Shown: one piece after another, positions 6,390-14,324 of the stretch | Layout: the number at the start of each line of letters is the position of its first letter | Position numbering within the stretch: position 1 is the stretch's first letter | Assembly (NCBI GenBank): GCA_002360925.1 | Contig: DERN01000010.1 | Coordinates: 1 to 21,460, forward strand | Length of the DNA stretch: 21,460 bases | Origin: Flavobacteriaceae bacterium UBA3339 | Lineage (GTDB): Bacteria > Bacteroidota > Bacteroidia > Flavobacteriales > Flavobacteriaceae | Direction of reading: 5' to 3' | Notes under the pieces: generated by a model | The model's input: the letters and a program-made list of their open reading frames with translations, nothing else | Database searches by the model: none | What the model was told of the DNA's origin: nothing | Made by a program: the position numbers and the translations under genes

Positions 6390-8372
6390 TTATTTAGAAT
6401 ATTTTGTAATTCCTTCTTTTAACCAAGTTTCGTATTCTGCTACATCCGGAGTATATCCTACCGGAGTATTTAACGAATTTCCTTCGTGATCTAAAACAAT
6501 ATAATAAGGTTGCGCATTTGCCTGATATTTTTCAATTTGGAAATCGCTCCATTTATTACCTATTGTTTTAATCTTTTTACCTGTTGTTTCAGAAACATAT
6601 TGTTCATTTTCTGGCAATGCTTGTTTATCATCAACATATAAAGATATTAAAACTACATCGTTCTTTAAAAGATTTAACACATTAGTTTCAGACCAAACAT
6701 GCTCTTCCATCTTACGACAGTTTACACAAGCAAATCCTGTAAAATCTAATAAAACCGGTTTATTGTTCTCTTTTGCATAAGCCATTCCTTTTTCATAATC
6801 TAAAAAGGCAACAATTCCGTGAGGACCTTCTTTAGCTCCTTCAGGAATTTCACTTAATGAAACACCTGAATTTCCTCCAGAACCTCCTACTCCATACGGA
6901 CTTTCAGAATACGTCATTGGAGGAGGGAAACCAGAAATCAATTTCAATGGAGCTCCCCATAATCCTGGAATTAAGTAAATTGTAAATGTTGAAACCAATA
7001 ATGCCATAAACAAACGTCCGACAGATATTTTTTCGATTTTAGAATCGTGTGGTAATTGAATTTTTCCAAATAAATAAATTGCCCAAGCTGCAAATACTGC
7101 AATCCAAATTGCCAAGAAAATTTCGCGCTCTAACAAATGCTTTTGTAAAACTAAATCGGCATTTGATAAGAATTTGAATGCTAAAGCTAATTCCAAAAAT
7201 CCTAAAGAAACTTTTACCGTATTCATCCAACCACCAGAACGCGGCATTGAATTTAACCATCCCGGGAACATAGCAAATAACATAAAAGGTAAAGCTAATG
7301 CTAATGAGAAACCAAACATTCCGATTAATGGAGCTGTTCCTCCTTTTGCTGCTGCTTCAACCAACAACGTTCCTACAATTGGTCCAGTACATGAAAACGA
7401 TACAATTGCCAAAGCTAAAGCCATGAAGAAAATTCCGATTAATCCTCCTCTATCCGCTTGTTTATCTACTTTATTTGCCCAAGAATTAGGTAACATGATT
7501 TCAAAAGCTCCTAAGAACGAAGCCGCAAAAACAATTAATATTCCGAAGAAAATAATGTTAAACCAAACATTTGTCGACAAAGCATTTAACGCATCGGCTC
7601 CAAAGATTTTTGTAACAATTAATCCTAAAACTACATAAATTACGATAATAGATAATCCGTAAATAATAGCATTTTTAATTCCTTTTGCACGAGATTTACT
7701 TTGTTTTGTAAAGAAACTCACCGTCATCGGAATCATTGGAAAAACACAAGGTGTTAATAAAGCAGCAAAACCTCCTAAAAACGACCAAATAAAGATTCCC
7801 CAAATACTTCTATCATCTGTTTTTGAAGATGTTTTCGTATTTTCATTTACAACATCTGTTTTTGCTTTTGTATCGTTATTTGATGAAACTGCCAAATCTT
7901 CGAAGTTTTGAACTTCTTTCGACGTCAACGATTTTAAATCAAAAACGAAATATTTATTAAAACTAATACACATATCTGTACAAGCCTGATAAAAAACATC
8001 TAATTGAATGTTTTGAACATCTGGATTTGTGATTTTAATATTATGTGTAAAATGCGCTTCTTTAGCAAAATAATATTCATCTACTTCAAAAATATCGTTG
8101 AATTGCTTTTGATACTCGCTTTCTTTTGCTTTGCCTTGTGGCTCATAATTTCCTTCTGCATTATTATATGTAAACTCCATTGGTTGTGGACCATCGGCTG
8201 GAGTAAATTGCGAATACATATGCCACTCGCCTTCTAATATTGCATCTAATTTAATTTGATATTCTGTATCAGAAATTTTTTCGATACTCGATTTCCACTT
8301 TACGGGATCTTGTACTTGCGAAAATCCTAAACCAGTCACTAAAAGAACCAGTATTGTGAGTAAATTTCTCAT
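6390..8372 (-). CDS. dsbD: Thiol:disulfide interchange protein DsbD
   Basis: A 660-aa inner-membrane reductase that passes electrons from cytoplasmic thioredoxin to periplasmic thiol proteins. All three modules are present. After a signal peptide (about 1-18), the alpha domain (about 20-150) holds C131 and C135. The polytopic core (about 190-480) holds C209 (LLTPCVFP) and C328 (SFSCTGP). The C-terminal thioredoxin-like gamma domain (about 520-655) holds C549-V-N-C552. A Ser/Thr/Asp/Lys-rich linker (about 160-188) separates alpha from the membrane core. The alpha-domain pair is spaced CX3C, closer than the CX5C of E. coli. The ATG overlaps the tilS stop as ATGA, and the next gene starts 8 nt after its stop, so co-transcription is very likely. 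Usual clients would be cytochrome c maturation or DsbC-like factors; none is in this window. Confidence 0.95.
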   Translation of the reverse strand: MRNLLTILVLLVTGLGFSQVQDPVKWKSSIEKISDTEYQIKLDAILEGEWHMYSQFTPADGPQPMEFTYNNAEGNYEPQGKAKESEYQKQFNDIFEVDEYYFAKEAHFTHNIKITNPDVQNIQLDVFYQACTDMCISFNKYFVFDLKSLTSKEVQNFEDLAVSSNNDTKAKTDVVNENTKTSSKTDDRSIWGIFIWSFLGGFAALLTPCVFPMIPMTVSFFTKQSKSRAKGIKNAIIYGLSIIVIYVVLGLIVTKIFGADALNALSTNVWFNIIFFGILIVFAASFLGAFEIMLPNSWANKVDKQADRGGLIGIFFMALALAIVSFSCTGPIVGTLLVEAAAKGGTAPLIGMFGFSLALALPFMLFAMFPGWLNSMPRSGGWMNTVKVSLGFLELALAFKFLSNADLVLQKHLLEREIFLAIWIAVFAAWAIYLFGKIQLPHDSKIEKISVGRLFMALLVSTFTIYLIPGLWGAPLKLISGFPPPMTYSESPYGVGGSGGNSGVSLSEIPEGAKEGPHGIVAFLDYEKGMAYAKENNKPVLLDFTGFACVNCRKMEEHVWSETNVLNLLKNDVVLISLYVDDKQALPENEQYVSETTGKKIKTIGNKWSDFQIEKYQANAQPYYIVLDHEGNSLNTPVGYTPDVAEYETWLKEGITKYSK

Positions 8373-9682
8373 TGATTTAAAGTTAATTTATAGATTTTAT
8401 TTGTTTTACTTGTTATTTTAAAACGATCGTCGGCACGCATTCCTACAATCCAAATGATTTTTTCATCGTTATTTACCAAAAGCCATTTTTCTTTTTTTTC
8501 GAAAATAGATAGCTTTTCATCTTTAAAAAACTTCGATACTTTTTTAAATCCATTTAAACCATAAGGCTTAAAAACATCTCCTTCTTTGAATTTTCTAAAG
8601 ATTAAAGGCCATTTCAAAAGTTCAGCATCTACGAAAATAGAATTTTTATTTGGATTAGTTTCAATTGAAAAAACGTCTGCAATTTCCATAGAAAAAGGGA
8701 GACTACCAAAGTCATTAACAGAATTTACACAAATCTCTAACGGTTTTTCCTCACTATTTTCAATTATCAACAAAGATTGTCGATTTTTTAACAAAGAGAA
8801 TTTTTCGTTTTTTAACATTTTTCCCGTTTCCGCTTGCACTATTTTCTGAATTTCTAAATGAGAAATAAAACCAAAATCAAGTAAAAATGTATTCAACAGC
8901 ACTTCGGAATTAGGAAATTCATTTACCTTTTCTAAATCAATTTCAATAAGATCATTCTTTTGCTCAACACATTGTTTTTTAAACAAATCTAAAGCTGTTA
9001 AAGCCAATGTTTGTGTTTGCTTTAAATGATTTAATGTATTTTGAAACGATTTTAAAAACTGATCGTTTTCTTCTTTTAAAATAGGAATTATTAAATGTCG
9101 AATCTTATTTCTAAGGTATTTTGTTGTTGTATTCGAAGCATCTTCTCGCCACGGAACATTGTTTAAAACGGCATATTTCTGAATTTCATCTCGCGAAAAA
9201 GGTAATAAAGGTCGAATGATATTTTCGTTTTGTTCCGGAATTCCCAATAAGCCATTAATTCCAGTTCCGCGCGTAAAATTTATCATAAACGTTTCAACCT
9301 GATCATCTAAATGATGCGCTGTTGCAATGAAGTTGTATTGATGTTCTAAACACAATTCTTTAAACCAGGAATAACGTAATTCGCGAGCTGCAATTTGGAT
9401 GGAAATATGCTCTTTGGCAGCATATTCTTCGGTTTCAAAATGATTTAAAAAAAATGGGATTTTATATTTTTCGCAATAATTCTTAACTAATTCCTCATCT
9501 AAATCACTTTCTTTTCCTCGTAATTTAAAATTACAATGTGCTACTGCAAAATCTAATTTTAGTTGATAAAACAAGTGCAAAAGAACCATACTATCTACTC
9601 CGCCACTAACTGTTACAATGGTTTTATGTTGTAATAATTGTGGTAATTGTTTCGCAATATGTTCTTTAAATTGATCTAACAT
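8369..9682 (-). CDS. tilS: tRNA(Ile)-lysidine synthetase
   Basis: Modifies the wobble C34 of the CAU-anticodon tRNA-Ile to lysidine using ATP and lysine, allowing AUA decoding; essential in most bacteria. The PP-loop ATP-pyrophosphatase motif SGGVDS is at 26-31. HHLDDQVETFMINFTRG follows at about 113-129, and the RNKIRHLIIP segment near 190 is also typical of TilS. The C-terminal substrate-binding domain is visible (about 360-435, GDVFKPYGLNGFKKVSKFF). The length of 437 aa is normal for the long form. The ATG at 9682 overlaps the pabB stop by 7 nt, and the stop overlaps the dsbD start by 4 nt, which suggests translational coupling in the operon. Confidence 0.95.
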   Translation of the reverse strand: MLDQFKEHIAKQLPQLLQHKTIVTVSGGVDSMVLLHLFYQLKLDFAVAHCNFKLRGKESDLDEELVKNYCEKYKIPFFLNHFETEEYAAKEHISIQIAARELRYSWFKELCLEHQYNFIATAHHLDDQVETFMINFTRGTGINGLLGIPEQNENIIRPLLPFSRDEIQKYAVLNNVPWREDASNTTTKYLRNKIRHLIIPILKEENDQFLKSFQNTLNHLKQTQTLALTALDLFKKQCVEQKNDLIEIDLEKVNEFPNSEVLLNTFLLDFGFISHLEIQKIVQAETGKMLKNEKFSLLKNRQSLLIIENSEEKPLEICVNSVNDFGSLPFSMEIADVFSIETNPNKNSIFVDAELLKWPLIFRKFKEGDVFKPYGLNGFKKVSKFFKDEKLSIFEKKEKWLLVNNDEKIIWIVGMRADDRFKITSKTNKIYKLTLNQ

Positions 9683-10971
9683 TGTTCTAAAACTTTTTTC
9701 ATTGCATTAGCCTTTAACAAACATTCCTTATATTCATCGGCAACGTTTGCTTGAATCGTAATGGCACTTCCCACACTAAACGAAACGTACTTTTTTTGTT
9801 GATTATATAAAATACTTCGAATAATAACGTTAAAATCAAAATCATTTTCTGGAGTAAAATAGCCTAAAGCGCCGCTATACAAACCGCGTTTTGTTTGTTC
9901 AACTTCTTCAATAATTTTCATTGCCGAAAGTTTTGGAGCCCCGGTCATGCTTCCCATTGGAAAGGTTGTTTTGATGATTTCGATTGGATTTTGATCTTCT
10001 GAAACTTCCGAAACAATTGTAGAAATCATTTGATGAACTTGTTTAAAACTATGAATTCCGAATAACTCTTCGACTTGAACCGAACCTTTTGTAGCCGTTT
10101 TTGATAAGTCGTTTCGAACTAAATCTACAATCATCACATTTTCGGATTGTTCTTTTGCATTATTTGCCAAAGCTTCTTTCAATTCTTGGTCTTCTAATTC
10201 AGAATTTCCTCGTTTCGAAGTTCCTTTTATAGGTTGCGAAATAACTTTGGTTCCTTGTTTTTTAAGATAACGTTCGGGCGAAGCAGAAATCACAAAATGT
10301 TGATTGAATTTACCGAAACAAGCAAAAGGTGGTTCCGAAATTTCGTTTAAATTCCAAAAAATCGAAGCGGGATCAATTTGCATATTTTCTGCATAAAATT
10401 CCATACAATAATTTGCTTCGTAAATATCGCCTCGTTGAATATGATAAATCATTTTGTCGAAACCATTGCAATATTCATCAAAACTAATTCGATTTTTAAT
10501 TTCGATTTTACTTTCTTGAATTGTTTCCACTAAAATGGTTTCGTTTATTTCTTCAAAATCAGACAGAATTTCTTCATCACAAACACCCAAATATTCAAAA
10601 CGCACTTCATTCTCTTCTATAAAAAAGATTTTTTTAGGCTGAAAAAATAAAAGTTCAGGAAATTCTAATCCGTCAAAATTTTTCGACGAAAGTTTTTCGG
10701 TATCATTCTTTAAATCGTAACTTAAATAGCCAAAAAGCCAATCGTTTGTGTTTCGTTTATATTCGTTTAATTGTTCGAATGAATTATGATCATCGGTTTG
10801 CACCAAAGTAAACGCATCAACAGCCAAAACTGCTTTTAGAGAATGATAGTTATTTTTGAATTTATTCGAATCTAAATAAACCACTTCTCTAAACTGTTGT
10901 GCCCATTGAAGCAGCTTTTTAGAGAAATTTTCTGAATCGGAAATCGTAAATATTTGAGAAGTTCTTTTCAT
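9676..10971 (-). CDS. pabB: Aminodeoxychorismate synthase component I
   Basis: Chorismate-binding enzyme that with a glutamine amidotransferase (PabA/TrpG) makes 4-amino-4-deoxychorismate for folate. 431 aa. The decisive residue is the Lys in PIKGT (247-251). PabB enzymes carry Lys here, whereas anthranilate synthase TrpE carries Ala (PIAGT). Other family motifs: ISASPERY (228-235), IVDLVRNDL (281-289), FPMGSMTGAPK (337-347) and RGLYSGALGYF. The N-terminal about 130 residues are divergent. There is no pabA or pabC in the window, so the amidotransferase must come from elsewhere. The start codon shares one base with the preceding gene's stop (TAATG), and the stop overlaps tilS. Confidence 0.92.
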   Translation of the reverse strand: MKRTSQIFTISDSENFSKKLLQWAQQFREVVYLDSNKFKNNYHSLKAVLAVDAFTLVQTDDHNSFEQLNEYKRNTNDWLFGYLSYDLKNDTEKLSSKNFDGLEFPELLFFQPKKIFFIEENEVRFEYLGVCDEEILSDFEEINETILVETIQESKIEIKNRISFDEYCNGFDKMIYHIQRGDIYEANYCMEFYAENMQIDPASIFWNLNEISEPPFACFGKFNQHFVISASPERYLKKQGTKVISQPIKGTSKRGNSELEDQELKEALANNAKEQSENVMIVDLVRNDLSKTATKGSVQVEELFGIHSFKQVHQMISTIVSEVSEDQNPIEIIKTTFPMGSMTGAPKLSAMKIIEEVEQTKRGLYSGALGYFTPENDFDFNVIIRSILYNQQKKYVSFSVGSAITIQANVADEYKECLLKANAMKKVLEQC

Positions 10972-11492
10972 TAACCTTCAAAAATAGCAGTTACTTTTGT
11001 TTTGATTTCATTCAACATTTCACTATTCAAAACACGTTGATTTTCTCGATCAAAATTCTCATTAAAAGATGGAAAAGCAAACCAATCATAAGTTTCGCAT
11101 CCAAAGCGTACAACTAATTTCTGCAAACTTTCATTTGCTCCTAAAGCTCCCCTTCTTCCTTCCGAAGTACTTAAAATAAAGACTTTTTTGTTAGCTAAAA
11201 ACTTTAACTCAATTCGAGACAACCAATCTAAAACATTTTTAAAAAAAGCAGACAAATTTTGATTGTGCTCGTTTGTCGTTATAAAAATATGTTGATGTTT
11301 GTTTATATATTCCATCAATAACTTAATTCCTTCCGGAGATCCAATTTTACTTTCAAGATCTTCGCTAAATAATGGAATATCCAACGTTTTTAAATCAATA
11401 AATTCGTGTTCTAAACTTAATTCTTTCAAAACCGATTTGGTTAATTGTTCATTAATTGACTTTGAAGAATTACTGCCAACAAATACTAACAT
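10971..11492 (-). CDS. NAD(P)H-dependent FMN reductase-like flavoprotein
   Basis: A 173-aa flavodoxin-fold protein of the NADPH-dependent FMN reductase family (PF03358 type). The N-terminal GSNSSKSINEQL (6-17) is the FMN phosphate-binding loop. FFKNVLDWLSR matches the family's K-N-x-x-D-W helix, preceded by the flavin-contacting EHN in place of the usual EYN. STSEGRRGALGA is the second flavin loop. Members reduce flavins, quinones, azo dyes or chromate, and the physiological substrate cannot be inferred here. It is the first gene of the five-gene operon and abuts pabB with a 1-nt overlap. The promoter is not clear: the best -7 candidate on the minus strand is TAATTTAG, one mismatch, within about 40 nt of the ATG. 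Confidence 0.85.
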   Translation of the reverse strand: MLVFVGSNSSKSINEQLTKSVLKELSLEHEFIDLKTLDIPLFSEDLESKIGSPEGIKLLMEYINKHQHIFITTNEHNQNLSAFFKNVLDWLSRIELKFLANKKVFILSTSEGRRGALGANESLQKLVVRFGCETYDWFAFPSFNENFDRENQRVLNSEMLNEIKTKVTAIFEG

Positions 11493-11637
11493 ATCTTATT
11501 TTATATTTAATAACGAGCTAAATTACGAAAATGTTGGATTAAAAAATATATGATTGTATTTGAAATTGTTACTTATTATCAAATAAACAACAAAAGAGCA
11601 TTTAGTTATTCTTTTAGGAATTATTAAATCTCGTATT

Positions 11638-11680
11638 TTTTTAGTATTTTCGCTAAACTATACTAAAAAGCTAAACTATA
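11638..11680 (+). promoter_or_regulatory. Putative promoter/operator of the saccharopine-dehydrogenase-like gene
   Basis: Just upstream of the ATG at 11685 is a tandem 11-bp direct repeat, GCTAAACTATA, at 11652-11662 and 11670-11680 (18-bp period). It overlaps an inverted repeat, TTTTTAGTA (11638-11646) with TACTAAAAA (11661-11669). A one-mismatch -7 element TATTTTCG sits at 11645-11652 inside the dyad. This arrangement suggests a regulated promoter, but all the sequence is AT-rich and no regulator is known. Confidence 0.4.
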
Positions 11681-11684
11681 TAAT

Positions 11685-12881
11685 ATGAAATTTGGACTTA
11701 TTCGTGAAGGTAAGAATCCACCTGATAGGCGTGTGGTATTTTCTCCTGAAGATTTTCTAACCTTCAAAAATAATTATCCGGAAAGCAATTTTAAAGTTGA
11801 AACTTCTAATATTCGATTTTTTAAAGATGAAGAATATGCGAAATTAGGATTTGAAGTTTCAAATGATATGAATGATTGTGACGTACTTTTCGGAGTAAAA
11901 GAAGTTCCCGTATCTCAATTAATACCAAATAAAACTTATTTTTTCTTTTCGCATACCATAAAAAAGCAACCTTATAATAAAAAATTGCTTCAAGCTTGTA
12001 TTGAAAAAAACATTCGATTAATTGATCATGAAACCTTAATTGACGAAAACGGTCATCGTCTAATCGGATTTGGTCGTTATGCCGGAATTGCAGGCGCTTA
12101 TAATACATTTAGAGCTTTCGGAATTAAATATGAATTATTCTATTTAACTAAAGCCGAAAGCCTTAAAACGACCGAAGATTTAATCGAACGTCTTCGTCGT
12201 CCTTATTTTCCTCCTATCAAAGTCGTTCTTACCGGAGCCGGAAAAGTTGGCATGGGAGCAAGAGAAATTCTGGACGGAATGAAAATGAAACAGGTTACAG
12301 TTGATCAATTTTTAAATAAAGAATTCGATGAACCGGTATATGTTCAAATCGATATTCAGGATTATTACAAACGAAAAGATGGTTCTGAAGGTTCAAGAGA
12401 AGATTTTAAAAAACATTCTGATCAATATGAAAGTGATTTTGAAAGATTTGCGAATGTTGCAGATATTTTCATTGCCGGACATTTCTATAAAGATGGTTCT
12501 CCTAAAATTTTAACTAAAGAAATGTTGAATAACGCACATAACAACATAAAAGTTATTGGTGATGTTTCGTGCGATATTGACGGACCGATTGATAGCACTT
12601 TACGTGTTTCTACAATTGCCGATCCTTTTTATGGATATTATCCGCGAGAAAACAAAGAAGTTTCGATTGAGCATCCAGCGGCTGTTGTTGTAATGGCTGT
12701 TGATAATTTACCTTGTGAATTACCTCAAGAAGCTAGTAATGCTTTTGGAAAAGTATTTTTAAAAGATATTGTTCCTGCTTTTTTCAATAACGATAAAGAT
12801 GGAATTTTAGAAAGAGCTACCATTTGTCAAGACGGAAAATTAACTGAACGTTTTTCTTATTTAGAAAACTATATAAAATAA
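11685..12881 (+). CDS. Saccharopine dehydrogenase / lysine-ketoglutarate reductase-like oxidoreductase
   Basis: A 398-aa NAD(P)-dependent oxidoreductase of the alanine dehydrogenase / saccharopine dehydrogenase (LYS1, LKR) superfamily. Compared with yeast Lys1 and the LKR half of animal AASS as I remember them, catalytic positions are kept: R16 region (DRRVVFSPED), K72 in GVKE, H90 in FFSHTIKKQP, and RLIDHETL then FGRYAGIAGA (128-137). The nucleotide loop is GAGKVG (184-189). VIGDVSCDIDGPIDST resembles the AASS segment IADISADTGGSIEF. The saccharopine-forming LKR reaction couples lysine and 2-oxoglutarate. The C-terminal SDH domain of the fused animal/plant enzyme is absent. It is a single gene, divergent from the pabB operon and convergent with hemN. 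It could instead act on another amino acid; databases may call it alanine dehydrogenase. Superfamily is sure, substrate is not. Confidence 0.82.
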   Translation: MKFGLIREGKNPPDRRVVFSPEDFLTFKNNYPESNFKVETSNIRFFKDEEYAKLGFEVSNDMNDCDVLFGVKEVPVSQLIPNKTYFFFSHTIKKQPYNKKLLQACIEKNIRLIDHETLIDENGHRLIGFGRYAGIAGAYNTFRAFGIKYELFYLTKAESLKTTEDLIERLRRPYFPPIKVVLTGAGKVGMGAREILDGMKMKQVTVDQFLNKEFDEPVYVQIDIQDYYKRKDGSEGSREDFKKHSDQYESDFERFANVADIFIAGHFYKDGSPKILTKEMLNNAHNNIKVIGDVSCDIDGPIDSTLRVSTIADPFYGYYPRENKEVSIEHPAAVVVMAVDNLPCELPQEASNAFGKVFLKDIVPAFFNNDKDGILERATICQDGKLTERFSYLENYIK

Positions 12882-12882
12882 C

Positions 12883-12906
12883 AAAAGCTCCTTTCGGAGC
12901 TTTTTT
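12883..12906. terminator. Bidirectional terminator between saccharopine-dehydrogenase-like gene and hemN
   Basis: Stem AAAAGCTCC (12883-12891) and GGAGCTTTT (12896-12904) around a TTTC loop, with A-run and T-run ends. It starts 2 nt after one stop codon, and its T-run overlaps the first bases of the hemN stop. Confidence 0.88.
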
Positions 12907-14263
12907 AAATCGTCATAGAAAATAATTGTGTTTTAGGCTGATTTTTAATCAAATGTTCGTCAAAAGCCATACAAATATTCCGAACAAATGTTTTTCCGGA
13001 TTCGGTAACGGTTAAAATATCACTTTCTATTTGAATTAAATCATCGCTTAATAATTCTGCCAATCTTATTTGTAATTCGTCTTGTGGAATTACCGGATAA
13101 ACCTTGGTAAGATCGGTAGTAAACTGACAGATGATTTCTAAAATTGCGTATCTTAAAATTAAATCTTCTGTTGTTAAAGCGTGTCCTTTTACAACCGGAA
13201 TTATATTTTCGTTTACTAATTCAAGATATTTTTCAATACTTTTTTCGTTTTGAGCAAAAGCTTTTTCAGAATCACTTATAGAAGAAGCGCCTAAACCAAT
13301 CATAACCGTAGTTTTAGACGAAGTATATCCCATAAAGTTGCGATGTAGGTTTCCGTTTACATATGACTCGTATAAAGTATCGGACTCTTTGGAAAAATGA
13401 TCCATTCCTATTTCATGATAACCATTCTCCGAGAAAAGCTCTCGTCCTGTTTCATATAACAAGCGCTTTTCTTCGTTCTTCGGCAAATCTTCATCGTTAA
13501 AACCGCGTTGCCCGTTTCCTTTAATCCACGGAACATGCGCATAACTGTAAAACGAAATTCGATCCGGATTTAATTGACTCGTTTTTTCGATCGTATCCAC
13601 AATTGAAGCCGAAGTTTGAAACGGAAGTCCGTAAATGATATCATGCGAAATTGAAGTGTATCCCAATTCTTTTGCCCAATTCGATACTTTTTCGACCTGA
13701 CTAAAAGGTTGAATTCTATTAATCGCTTTCTGAACTTTTTCATCGTAATCCTGAACCCCAAAACTTACGCGCGTAAAACCTAAATTTCGCAATGTTTGCA
13801 AGTGTTCATACGACGTATTATTCGGATGTCCTTCAAAACTCAATTCAATATCTTCATGTCTTTTAGCTAATTCAAAAATTCCGTTTATCAATCGCTCTAA
13901 TTCCTTACAATGAAAAAAAGTCGGAGTTCCGCCACCCAAATGCAATTCTTTTACAATTGGTTTTTCATCGAAAAGATCAACATATAATTGCCATTCATTT
14001 AAAACGGCATTAATATAAGGTTCTTCAACTTCATGACGTTTTGTAATTCTTTTATGACAACCGCAAAAAGTACACAAACTTTCGCAATATGGAAGATGTA
14101 TATAAATTGATATTCCTTCAGTTGAATTGCTTTTCTTAAAGTTTTCCTTTAATCTTTCAATCCAAATTTCTGACGAAAACAAATCCTGATTCCAAAACGG
14201 AACAGTAGGATAACTGGTGTATCTAGGACCAGGTACATTGTATTTTTTAATTAAAGAACTCAT
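12905..14263 (-). CDS. hemN: Oxygen-independent coproporphyrinogen III oxidase (radical SAM)
   Basis: Converts coproporphyrinogen III to protoporphyrinogen IX without oxygen in heme synthesis. 452 aa, close to E. coli HemN (457). The N-terminal GPRYTSYPT (12-20) is the HemN-specific motif. The radical-SAM cluster motif is C60-xxx-C64-xx-C67-G-C69, with the preceding YIHLPY. GGGTPTFF follows at about 115. The C-terminal HemN domain (about 370-445) is present, which separates true HemN from the HemW/HutW paralogs, as does the CxxxCxxCxC form. The gene is monocistronic. Its upstream region has an exact -7 element (14281-14288) and a CRP/FNR-like palindrome at 14311-14324, consistent with induction under low oxygen (inference). 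Confidence 0.95.
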   Translation of the reverse strand: MSSLIKKYNVPGPRYTSYPTVPFWNQDLFSSEIWIERLKENFKKSNSTEGISIYIHLPYCESLCTFCGCHKRITKRHEVEEPYINAVLNEWQLYVDLFDEKPIVKELHLGGGTPTFFHCKELERLINGIFELAKRHEDIELSFEGHPNNTSYEHLQTLRNLGFTRVSFGVQDYDEKVQKAINRIQPFSQVEKVSNWAKELGYTSISHDIIYGLPFQTSASIVDTIEKTSQLNPDRISFYSYAHVPWIKGNGQRGFNDEDLPKNEEKRLLYETGRELFSENGYHEIGMDHFSKESDTLYESYVNGNLHRNFMGYTSSKTTVMIGLGASSISDSEKAFAQNEKSIEKYLELVNENIIPVVKGHALTTEDLILRYAILEIICQFTTDLTKVYPVIPQDELQIRLAELLSDDLIQIESDILTVTESGKTFVRNICMAFDEHLIKNQPKTQLFSMTI

Positions 14264-14280
14264 TTGCTTATACTTTGTTA

Positions 14281-14288
14281 CAAAATTA
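14281..14288 (-). promoter_or_regulatory. Putative hemN promoter -7 element
   Basis: Reads TAATTTTG on the minus strand, an exact TAnnTTTG match 17 nt before the hemN ATG, giving a predicted start of transcription near 14276-14277. No -33 TTG is present at the expected spacing, as would fit an activator-dependent promoter. Confidence 0.55.
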
Positions 14289-14310
14289 GTCGGTTTAGAT
14301 AATAAAAAGC

Positions 14311-14324
14311 CTGATATTTATCAT
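14311..14324 (-). promoter_or_regulatory. Putative CRP/FNR-family site upstream of hemN
   Basis: CTGAT-ATTT-ATCAT contains the perfect dyad TGAT-N4-ATCA and matches 8 of 10 specified bases of the FNR consensus TTGAT-N4-ATCAA. Its centre (14317.5) is about 41 nt upstream of the start predicted from the hemN -7 element, which is the class II activator position. A Crp/Fnr-family regulator is the natural candidate. None is encoded in this window. Confidence 0.5.

Noticed and set aside
7174..7638. A 154-codon open frame on the plus strand opposite dsbD
   Set aside because: It lies wholly inside the dsbD gene, has no recognisable motif, and its Lys/Asn/Pro/Ala-rich content mirrors the membrane-protein codons on the other strand. 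Other antisense frames opposite glnA, purB, tilS, hemN, the YfhO-like gene and acnA were dropped for the same reason.
9676..10971. Anthranilate synthase component I (trpE) as an alternative for pabB
   Set aside because: The diagnostic motif is PIKGT with the PabB-type Lys rather than PIAGT, and no other trp gene is nearby.
12905..14263. HemW or a heme-utilisation radical-SAM paralog instead of hemN
   Set aside because: The GPRYTSYPT N-terminus, the CxxxCxxCxC cluster motif and the length near 450 aa match true HemN; HemW proteins are shorter and lack the N-terminal motif.
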